Shown here: positions 1 through 6,313 of the stretch, one piece after another
How positions within the stretch are numbered: position 1 is the stretch's first letter
How the letters are laid out: each line of letters starts with the position of its first letter
Source of the DNA: Streptosporangiaceae bacterium
Lineage (GTDB): Bacteria; Actinomycetota; Actinomycetes; Streptosporangiales; Streptosporangiaceae
Assembly: GCA_030040475.1 (NCBI GenBank)
Contig: JASHTQ010000585.1
Span: 1 to 6,313, forward strand
Direction of reading: 5' to 3'
DNA length: 6,313 bases
Position numbers and translations under genes: made by a program
The notes under the pieces: model-generated
Database searches by the model: none
What the model saw: only the letters and a program-made list of their open reading frames with translations
Told to the model about the DNA's origin: nothing

Positions 1-3
1 GGG

Positions 4-2361
4 CTACAGCGAGCGGAGTTCCTGGGTGCCGCTGCGCGGCATCTCGAACCAGACCGCCTTGCCTTCGGGCGTCGGCCTGGACCCCCACCGGGTGGCGAGC
101 TGCTCGACCAGGTAAAGGCCGCGGCCGCCCTCATCGGTCTCGCCCGCGGTACGGATCCGGGGCAGCCGCAGGTCGGGATCGAAGACCTCCACCCATACCG
201 CGGTCGCTCCGCGCCTCAGCCGTAGCCTGAACTCCCTGGCCGGAGGGTCCCCGGCGTCCCCTGGCTCGGCGTCGTCCCAGCCCAGCGGGACCGGCACCGA
301 CGCCGCCCGCACCGCAGCAGCAGAAGCGGCCCTGCCGCCGGAAACGGCGGGCGCCGAGTCCGCGGGTACCGGCGCCGACGCGGACGCCGACATGATCATG
401 GATTCCATCTCGAAATCGAGCTGGCGACCCGGGCTCGGCGTGATCGAGGCGTGCAGCACCGCGTTGGTGACCACCTCGGAGACGAGCAGGCAGGCGAGCT
501 CGGCCTGCTCGGTGTCCATGCCCCACAGGCCGAACGTCTGCGCCGCAAGCCGCCGCGCCTCGGAGACCATGATGGGTTCCGCGGGGAACGTCCGCTCGGT
601 GAACGCCAGCTCGGTCGCCGAGGACTTCACCACCAGGATGGCCATGTCGTCGTCGATATCCCCTGGCACCGCGTACTCGGCCGCGGTAGCGACCGCGTCC
701 GCGTCCCCGCTGGCCGCGGCCGCCCGGACCGCGTGCTGCAGCATCTCCACGGCCTCGGCCTCCGAGTAGTGGCCGGCGCCGTCGGCCCGGGTCCGCCGGT
801 CGGTCAGGCCGTCGGTGAAGAACACCAGGATGGCCGCGGGCGGCACGACGATCGTCTGTTCCTTGTACGTGGGCAGCCCGCGGATGCCCTTGCCGCGCAC
901 GCCGAGCAGGACGCCCTTGTGCATGAACTCGAGCTGCCCCGCCTGTCCCTCGCTGATCAGCAGCGGGGCGTCATGGCCCGCGTTGGCGAAGGTCAGCTCG
1001 CGCGACCACGGGTCGTAGATCATGTAGATGCAGCTCGCCGTCGGCGGATCGCCGGCCAGCGAGGCCCCGCTCTCGTCGGCGGGGGCCAGCGAGCGGCACC
1101 ACTCGTCGAGCTTGCGCATGATGTCGGCCGGCGACTTCTCGTCCTGCGCGAACGCACGCAGCGCCGCGCGCAGCTGGCCCATGATCGCCGCCGCCCGCGC
1201 CCCGCGCCCCTCGACGTCGCCGATGACGATGCCGACCCGGCCCGCCGCGAGCGGGATGACGTCGTACCAGTCCCCGCCGACCTGCGTCTGGATGCCCTGG
1301 CCGACCGCCTCGAGCGGCTTGGCCGGCACGTACCTGCAGGCGACCTCGAGCCCGTCGAGCTCCGGGATCGCCTGCGGCAGCAGGGTCTTCTGGAAGGCCA
1401 GGGCGGTGCGCCGCTCGGTCTCGAAGAGCATCGCGTTGTCGATGGCGATCGCGACCCGGGTGGCGATCGCGCCGATCAGGTCGCGGTCGTGGGTGTCGTA
1501 GTTGCGCTCCTCGCGGTCGGTGAGCCTGGACAGCGCCAGGCTCATGACGCCGAGCAGCTCGCCCCTGGCGTACAGCGGCGCCGCGAGCACCGAGGTCAGC
1601 CCGGCCACGCGGGACGCGGCCATGCTCTCCGGGCTCGGCGCGGGGTACTTGTCCTGCTCGCTGTCCAGGTCGGTGACCGTGATCACGTCCAGGCGCGCCA
1701 TCGCCTGCTGGGAGAAGTGGCCTTCCGGGTAGTGGATCACCTGGCCGACCTGCGCCCAGGTGCCGGGCGGCGGGACCCAGTCGCTGGCGTTCCGCTGGAT
1801 CCTGCGGACAAGCTGGTCGCCCTGGAACAGGTCGATGAAGCAGTGGTCGGCGAACTGCGGCACCAGCATGTCCGCCACGTGCCGGAGCGTGGTGCCGATC
1901 TCCAGCGAGCCCGCCAGCCGCTCGCCGACGCGGTCGAGCAGGGCGAGGCGGTCCCACTGGCCCTGGCCGTCTGCATGGCCAGCCTCGCGGGCCAGGATCA
2001 CCATCCCGTCGATGTCGCCGGCCGGATGGCGCAGCGGCACCGCCGAGGCCCTGATCAGCACCCGCGACGCGTCGCCGCGAGTGCCGGAGAAGGTCCCCTC
2101 CCAGGACCGGCCGCGCAGCACCTGGCGGGCCAGGTCGTCCGCCAGCCGCAGGTCGTCGCCGGCGAACAGGCCGAGGGAGATCACCGGGCCGCCCGCCAGC
2201 CGGGACAGGTCACCGGTGATACGGAAAAGCCTGGCCGCGTAGTCGTTCATGTACAGCAGATTGCCGAGCCGGTCCGCGACGACTACCCCGATGTCGGCCT
2301 GGCCGAGGACTAGGTCCGCCGGAAGGTACGCGTCGAATGCGGCCTCACCCGGGCCAGGCAC
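4..2361 (-). CDS. PAS-GAF-SpoIIE (PP2C) phosphatase with C-terminal RsbW-like ATPase domain
   Basis: A 785-residue cytoplasmic signalling protein with no signal peptide or membrane segment visible. Domains in order: PAS (about 16-125), GAF (about 138-312), SpoIIE-type PP2C phosphatase (about 320-580) and an HATPase_c domain of the anti-sigma-factor kinase type (about 585-775). The phosphatase keeps its metal-binding signatures: GGDWYDV (362-368, Asp364), GDVEGRG (381-387, Asp382), ANAGHDAPLL (459-468), FFTDGLTD (514-521, Asp517) and DDDMAI (570-575). The ATPase keeps the N box (Glu629, Asn633, His637), FDPD (727-730) and GGRGL (745-749), but about 65 residues rich in Ala, Ser and Pro (643-708) separate the N box from the next strand. 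By family, such proteins dephosphorylate STAS anti-anti-sigma factors and may phosphorylate them or bind a sigma factor; the partners are not in this window. The GTG start is the first start after an in-frame stop at 2403-2401, with AGGGAG 7 nt upstream. The start lies 42 bp after the iron regulator, which suggests co-transcription. Domain calls are firm; the ligand and target are unknown. Confidence 0.93.
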   Translation of the reverse strand: MPGPGEAAFDAYLPADLVLGQADIGVVVADRLGNLLYMNDYAARLFRITGDLSRLAGGPVISLGLFAGDDLRLADDLARQVLRGRSWEGTFSGTRGDASRVLIRASAVPLRHPAGDIDGMVILAREAGHADGQGQWDRLALLDRVGERLAGSLEIGTTLRHVADMLVPQFADHCFIDLFQGDQLVRRIQRNASDWVPPPGTWAQVGQVIHYPEGHFSQQAMARLDVITVTDLDSEQDKYPAPSPESMAASRVAGLTSVLAAPLYARGELLGVMSLALSRLTDREERNYDTHDRDLIGAIATRVAIAIDNAMLFETERRTALAFQKTLLPQAIPELDGLEVACRYVPAKPLEAVGQGIQTQVGGDWYDVIPLAAGRVGIVIGDVEGRGARAAAIMGQLRAALRAFAQDEKSPADIMRKLDEWCRSLAPADESGASLAGDPPTASCIYMIYDPWSRELTFANAGHDAPLLISEGQAGQLEFMHKGVLLGVRGKGIRGLPTYKEQTIVVPPAAILVFFTDGLTDRRTRADGAGHYSEAEAVEMLQHAVRAAAASGDADAVATAAEYAVPGDIDDDMAILVVKSSATELAFTERTFPAEPIMVSEARRLAAQTFGLWGMDTEQAELACLLVSEVVTNAVLHASITPSPGRQLDFEMESMIMSASASAPVPADSAPAVSGGRAASAAAVRAASVPVPLGWDDAEPGDAGDPPAREFRLRLRRGATAVWVEVFDPDLRLPRIRTAGETDEGGRGLYLVEQLATRWGSRPTPEGKAVWFEMPRSGTQELRSL

Positions 2362-2403
2362 GCCCGTGCTCCCTGATCCCGGCGGCGTCGCTGGCCGACA
2401 TCA

Positions 2404-3150
2404 TCACACCCCGGCCAACGATTGATACCGGCTGGTAATTGAGACGAATACGTGCGCGGCGATCGGAGCGGGGAGTTCGGTCCATATGGCGTCCATCGAG
2501 TCGTCGGCCGTCACGCGCACACCATCGTCGCCCGCCATGAGAATCACCTCGCGTCCGGGTTGTATCCCGACGCGCTTGAGTTTAAGCATCAAATCAAGGT
2601 CGCTTTGAATTTGTTCGCCAATTCGCCTGATGACCACCCGCGCGGTGTCCCGAGATGCGGCCTTTGTCATCGCCTCGCCCGTCTCGCTGGTGGCCTCGCG
2701 CACCCGCTGCGCCGCATCCGGCGGCAGCCCGAGCTCGGCAAGGCCGGGGATCAGGTTGCCGTGCGGGCAGCGGACGGGGTAGTCGAGCAGTTCGAGCAGG
2801 CGGCGCTCCACGCTCTCCGATATCACGTGCTCCCAGCGGCACGCCTCGATGTGCACTTCCTCCCACGGCAGCTTGATGACCCCGACGAGCAGGCACTCGG
2901 CCAGCCTGTGCTTGCGCATCACCCTGGTGGCGAGCGTCCGGCCCTCCTCGCTGAGGGAAAGCTGCCTGTCGCCTGCCACGTGCACGAGACCGTCCCGCTC
3001 CATCCTCGCCACCGTCTGGCTGACCGTCGGGCCGCTTTGAGCCAGCCGCTCGGCGATCCGGGCGCGCAGCGGGACGACGTCCTCCTCCTCGAGCTCGAAG
3101 ATGGTGCGCAGGTACATCTCCGTGGTGTCTATCAGGCCGTGCGCTGTCAA
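2404..3150 (-). CDS. ideR: Iron-dependent repressor, DtxR/IdeR (DmdR1-like) family
   Basis: A 248-residue metal-dependent DNA-binding repressor, closely similar from memory to mycobacterial IdeR (about 230 residues) in its first 140 residues. The N-terminal winged helix (about 1-73) holds the recognition segment SGPTVSQTVARMERDG (39-54), nearly identical to IdeR, so the same iron-box operator is expected. The dimerisation/metal domain keeps the primary-site ligands Met12, Cys104, Glu107 and His108 and the ancillary ligands His81, Glu85 and His100. Glu179 and Gln182 in the C-terminal SH3/FeoA-like domain (about 170-248) match the two ligands that domain supplies in IdeR. With Fe(II) bound, family members repress siderophore and iron-uptake genes and may activate iron storage. 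The C-terminal domain is more divergent than the rest, and extra cysteines occur at 86 (beside ligand Glu85) and 128 (CPHGN motif). The start is TTG with AGGAGG 9 nt upstream; no in-frame ATG, GTG or TTG lies between that site and the TTG, and the N-terminus fits IdeR. A DtxR-type manganese regulator is a less likely alternative. Confidence 0.95.
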   Translation of the reverse strand: MTAHGLIDTTEMYLRTIFELEEEDVVPLRARIAERLAQSGPTVSQTVARMERDGLVHVAGDRQLSLSEEGRTLATRVMRKHRLAECLLVGVIKLPWEEVHIEACRWEHVISESVERRLLELLDYPVRCPHGNLIPGLAELGLPPDAAQRVREATSETGEAMTKAASRDTARVVIRRIGEQIQSDLDLMLKLKRVGIQPGREVILMAGDDGVRVTADDSMDAIWTELPAPIAAHVFVSITSRYQSLAGV

Positions 3151-3159
3151 CTGCTCATC

Positions 3160-3165
3160 CCTCCT
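3160..3165 (-). promoter_or_regulatory. Shine-Dalgarno site fixing the TTG start of the iron regulator
   Basis: Minus-strand AGGAGG lies 9 nt before the TTG at 3150-3148. An ATG at 3158-3156 begins only 1 nt after this site, too close for normal initiation, and its frame closes after three codons, so the TTG is the start this site serves. Confidence 0.8.
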
Positions 3166-3213
3166 GTTGTGATGCTATGCGCAGTGCGCAGGAGTGTGCA
3201 GGCGGCGCAGGCA

Positions 3214-3251
3214 GGGGCCATCCAGAGGGGCCGCCGAGAGGGCCATCCAGG
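3214..3251. repeat. Imperfect 13-bp tandem repeat, three units, between pdxH and the iron regulator
   Basis: On the plus strand the units are GGGGCCATCCAGA (3214-3226), GGGGCCGCCGAGA (3227-3239) and GGGCCATCCAGG (3240-3251). Units 1 and 3 share GGGCCATCCAG; unit 2 differs from unit 1 at three positions. The array begins 5 bp past the pdxH stop and occupies much of the 106-bp gap. Nearer the regulator, TGCGCAG is directly duplicated at 3178-3184 and 3185-3191. It has no strong hairpin and no poly-T tract, so I do not call it a terminator. Its function is unknown: a regulator-binding array or simple slippage are both possible. Confidence 0.6.
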
Positions 3252-3256
3252 CAGGG

Positions 3257-3886
3257 CTACGGGGACAGGCGCTCGGTCACCCAGCCGGCACCGTCGCGCC
3301 GGTAGCGGAGCCGGTCGTGCAGCCGGAAGGCGCCCGCCTGCCAGAACTCGACGGTGTCGGGGACGAGCAGGTAGCCGCCCCAGAAGTCGGGCATCGGCAC
3401 CGGGCCGGGCGGCGGCCAGCGCCGCTCGAGCTCGGCCACCCGTTCCTCGAGCTCCGCCCGGGAGCCGATGACCCGCGACTGCCTGCTGGCCCACGCGCCG
3501 ATCTGCGACTGCCGCGGCCTTGAGTGGTAGTACGGCTCGCTGTCCTGCATCGACATGACCTGCACGGTGCCCTCGGCGGTCACCTGGCGCGACATGGCGT
3601 ACCACGGGAAGACCACGCAGGCCCGCGGATCGGCGGCCAGGTCCCGCCCCTTGCGCGACGTCCGGTTGCTGTAGAACGTGAAACCCGCCTGGCCGTGATC
3701 CTTCAGCAGCACGGTGCGGGCCCGCGGCCGGCCGTCGGCGGCGGAGACGGTGGACAGCACCATCGCGGTCGGCTCGTGCAGGCCCTGCCGCACGGCGTCG
3801 GACATCCAGCCGGCGAATTGCGTCATCGGATCGGCGGCCAGCATGTCCTCGGACAGCATCTCCCTGGGCTGGCGAGTCGTGTTCAT
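3257..3886 (-). CDS. pdxH: Pyridoxamine/pyridoxine 5'-phosphate oxidase
   Basis: A 209-residue FMN enzyme that oxidises pyridoxamine or pyridoxine 5'-phosphate with O2 to pyridoxal 5'-phosphate. Length and layout match the family (E. coli PdxH has 218 residues): a split-barrel FMN domain (about 25-145) and a C-terminal dimerisation region. Visible FMN-contact motifs are RTVLLK (57-62), FYSN (71-74), SRK (77-79) and RQ (100-101). The substrate-phosphate motif YYHSRPRQSQIGAW (119-132) keeps Tyr119, Arg123 and Ser127. The C-terminal signature VEFWQAGAFRLHDR (179-192) fits the family pattern, including Arg188 and His190. The ATG start has a GAGG 10 nt upstream. The gene diverges from citrate synthase and precedes the iron regulator by 106 bp. 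In actinobacteria, which usually make the cofactor de novo by the Pdx1/Pdx2 route, this enzyme would mainly serve salvage. Its product is the cofactor of SerC, encoded nearby. Confidence 0.97.
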   Translation of the reverse strand: MNTTRQPREMLSEDMLAADPMTQFAGWMSDAVRQGLHEPTAMVLSTVSAADGRPRARTVLLKDHGQAGFTFYSNRTSRKGRDLAADPRACVVFPWYAMSRQVTAEGTVQVMSMQDSEPYYHSRPRQSQIGAWASRQSRVIGSRAELEERVAELERRWPPPGPVPMPDFWGGYLLVPDTVEFWQAGAFRLHDRLRYRRDGAGWVTERLSP

Positions 3887-4043
3887 GGGTAATGATCCTC
3901 ACACCTGCTCCGGCTACCGCAACCTAGATCAGGGCGGTTGAATGGTACCGCTGGAATCCGCCCGCCCATCAGCGCGGATCGCAGCGTGACGCGCCCTCTG
4001 CCGCCCATGAGGAGGCACGAGGAAGAGGAGAGGAAAACGCCGG
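3887..4043. promoter_or_regulatory. Divergent promoter region between pdxH and citrate synthase
   Basis: This 157-bp non-coding stretch must carry control signals for both divergent genes. For pdxH, minus-strand TAGGTT (3926-3921) is a fair actinobacterial -10 element (TANNNT), giving a leader of about 28 nt; no good -35 pairs with it. Three half-sites alternate here: ACCGC (3916-3920), GCGGT (3934-3938) and ACCGC (3947-3951). CAACC (3920-3924) and GGTTG (3936-3940) also form an inverted repeat. I found no convincing -10 for the rightward gene. From about 4008 to 4038 its leader is almost purely purine, with AGGAG (4026-4030) and AGGA (4031-4034) placed to act as the ribosome-binding site 9 nt before the ATG at 4044. 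Individual promoter assignments are inference. Confidence 0.6.
3909..3927 (-). promoter_or_regulatory. Degenerate iron-box-like site overlapping the candidate pdxH -10
   Basis: The minus-strand 19-mer CTAGGTTGCGGTAGCCGGA matches the IdeR/DmdR1 consensus TTAGGTTAGGCTAACCTAA at 12 of 19 positions by hand alignment, including the intact TAGGTT of one half-site. The other half is poor. It covers the likely -10 of pdxH, where a repressor would block transcription, and an IdeR-family gene lies just downstream of pdxH. Proven iron boxes generally match better than this, so the call is tentative. Confidence 0.2.
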
Positions 4044-5153
4044 ATGTCGGACTTCAAGCCGGGCCTCGAAGGGGTCATTGCGTTCGAGACCGAGATCGCC
4101 GAGCCAGACAAAGAGGGCGGTTCGCTGCGGTACCGCGGCGTCGACATCGAGGAACTCGTCGGCCATGCCTCCTACGGGCACGTCTGGGGTCTGCTGGTCG
4201 ACAACTCGTTCTCGCCGGGGCTGCCGCCCGCCGAGCCTTACCCGATTCCGGTCCACTCAGGTGACATCCGGGTCGACGTGCAGAGCGCACTGGCCATGCT
4301 CGCGCCCGCCTGGGGGCTGCGGCAACTGCTCGACATCAGCGACGAGCAGGCCCGCGAGGACCTCGCCCGCGCCTCGGTGATGGCGCTGTCGTTCGTGGCC
4401 CAGGCCGCCCGCGGGATCGGGCATCCCATGGTCCCGCAGCGCAGGGTGGACGAGGCCGCCACGATCACCGAGCGGTTCATGATCCGCTGGCGCGGCGAAC
4501 CCGATCCGCGGCACGTCAAGGCGGTCGACGCGTACTGGACATCGGCGGCCGAGCACGGCATGAACGCCTCCACCTTCACCGCCCGCATCATCGCCTCGAC
4601 CGGGGCCGACGTGGCCGCCGCGTTGTCCGGGGCGGTCGGCGCGATGTCCGGGCCGCTGCACGGCGGGGCGCCGGCCCGCGTGCTCGGCATGATCGAGGAG
4701 GTGGAGCGGACCGGCGACGCCAGGGCATACGTGAACTCGGTGCTGGACCGCGGCGAACGGCTGATGGGCTTCGGACACCGGGTGTACCGGGCCGAAGACC
4801 CCAGGGCGCGGGTGCTGCGCCGGACGGCGAAGGAACTCGGCGCGCCGCGCTACGAGGTCGCGCTCGCGCTGGAGAACGCGGCGCTCGCCGAGCTGCGCGC
4901 CCGGCGCCCTGATCGCGTGCTCGAGACCAATGTGGAGTTCTGGGCCGCCATCGTGCTGGACTTCGCCGGCGTCCCCGCGCACATGTTCACCTCGATGTTC
5001 ACCTGCGCGCGCACGGCGGGCTGGGCGGCGCACATCCTGGAGCAGAAGCGCACCGGCCGGCTCGTCAGGCCCTCGGCCCGGTACATCGGCCCGCCGTCAC
5101 GGCCGGTTCGCGACGTGCCGGGCGCCGAGGAGGTGCTCGACAGGGACGTCTGA
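4044..5153 (+). CDS. citA: Citrate synthase, actinobacterial 'citrate synthase 2' type
   Basis: A 369-residue enzyme of the short bacterial citrate synthase class, condensing acetyl-CoA with oxaloacetate to citrate. The N-terminal LRYRGVDIEELV (28-39) is typical of the family. Active-site segments are AEHGMNAST (169-177, His171 for oxaloacetate), GPLHGG (203-208, catalytic His206) and GFGHRVYRAEDPR (242-254), which fits the citrate synthase signature with His245 and Arg254; Arg323 and Arg342 fit the substrate-carboxylate positions. The classical catalytic aspartate of the NVDF motif is Glu298 here (NVEFW, 296-300); from memory the mycobacterial CitA shares this. The ATG at 4044 follows a purine-rich leader with AGGA 9 nt upstream, and the N-terminus aligns with relatives. 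serC follows after 24 bp on the same strand, and pdxH diverges upstream. Methylcitrate synthase activity (propionate use) is the main alternative; no prpB or prpD gene is present to favour it. Confidence 0.93.
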   Translation: MSDFKPGLEGVIAFETEIAEPDKEGGSLRYRGVDIEELVGHASYGHVWGLLVDNSFSPGLPPAEPYPIPVHSGDIRVDVQSALAMLAPAWGLRQLLDISDEQAREDLARASVMALSFVAQAARGIGHPMVPQRRVDEAATITERFMIRWRGEPDPRHVKAVDAYWTSAAEHGMNASTFTARIIASTGADVAAALSGAVGAMSGPLHGGAPARVLGMIEEVERTGDARAYVNSVLDRGERLMGFGHRVYRAEDPRARVLRRTAKELGAPRYEVALALENAALAELRARRPDRVLETNVEFWAAIVLDFAGVPAHMFTSMFTCARTAGWAAHILEQKRTGRLVRPSARYIGPPSRPVRDVPGAEEVLDRDV

Positions 5154-6302
<1,149 letters not shown>

Positions 6303-6313
6303 CGGATGATCGA

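Noticed and set aside
953..960. CTGATCAG palindrome within the phosphatase gene
   Set aside because: An 8-bp palindrome inside coding sequence, with no second copy nearby or promoter context, is expected by chance.
451..2313. A 620-codon open frame on the plus strand opposite the phosphatase gene
   Set aside because: The minus strand encodes a clear PAS-GAF-SpoIIE-HATPase protein. The antisense product is Arg/Gly/Pro/His-rich with no recognisable motif, as expected from the mirror of GC-biased codons.
3172..3200. Promoter-like TGCACA / 17 bp / TAGCAT on the minus strand before the iron regulator
   Set aside because: Each box matches only 4 of 6 positions, and the implied transcription start would fall within the AGGAGG ribosome-binding site, removing it from the mRNA.
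4007..4043. Upstream ATG at 4007 as an alternative citrate synthase start
   Set aside because: It is out of frame with citA and lacks its own ribosome-binding site; the purine-rich bases after it serve as the leader of the ATG at 4044.
4257..5033. A 258-codon minus-strand frame opposite citrate synthase
   Set aside because: It is a shadow of the citA codon pattern with no domain or ribosome-binding site.
6306..6313. ATG at 6306 as the start of a next gene after serC
   Set aside because: Only 8 bases remain in the window, too little to support a gene call.

Overview
This looks like ordinary chromosomal core sequence from a high-GC actinobacterium. It is strongly GC-rich with GC-biased third codon positions, it uses GTG and TTG starts, and all five proteins are actinobacterial types: an IdeR/DmdR1-like iron regulator, the 'citrate synthase 2' form of citrate synthase, the actinobacterial SerC form, and a PAS-GAF-SpoIIE phosphatase with a C-terminal RsbW-like ATPase. 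I cannot name the genus. I see no mobile element, CRISPR array, RNA gene or phage gene.

Layout. Two transcription blocks diverge from a 157-bp region at 3887-4043. Leftward (minus strand) run pdxH (3886 to 3257), an iron-dependent DtxR/IdeR-family repressor (3150 to 2404, TTG start) and a 785-residue PAS-GAF-PP2C-HATPase signalling protein (2361 to 4, GTG start). The regulator and phosphatase are only 42 bp apart and probably share a transcript. A 106-bp gap carrying a short tandem repeat separates pdxH from the regulator. Rightward (plus strand) run a citrate synthase (4044-5153) and, 24 bp later, serC (5178-6302). The window ends 11 bp after serC.

How the genes may fit together. PdxH makes pyridoxal 5'-phosphate, the cofactor of SerC, and SerC opens the serine branch from 3-phosphoglycerate. 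Citrate synthase feeds acetyl-CoA into the TCA cycle. The leftward regulator pair would combine Fe(II)-dependent repression with a partner-switching phosphatase/kinase that senses signals through PAS and GAF domains. Every catalytic or metal-binding residue I could check is present, except that the citrate synthase has Glu where the classical catalytic Asp sits, which I believe is normal for this subfamily.

Points deserving a second look: the regulator/phosphatase pairing, an Ala/Ser/Pro-rich insertion splitting the phosphatase's ATPase domain, a degenerate iron-box-like 19-mer over the probable pdxH promoter, a possible leaderless promoter for serC, a three-unit 13-bp repeat upstream of the regulator, and a 40% GC patch inside the regulator gene. 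I found no convincing undescribed system.
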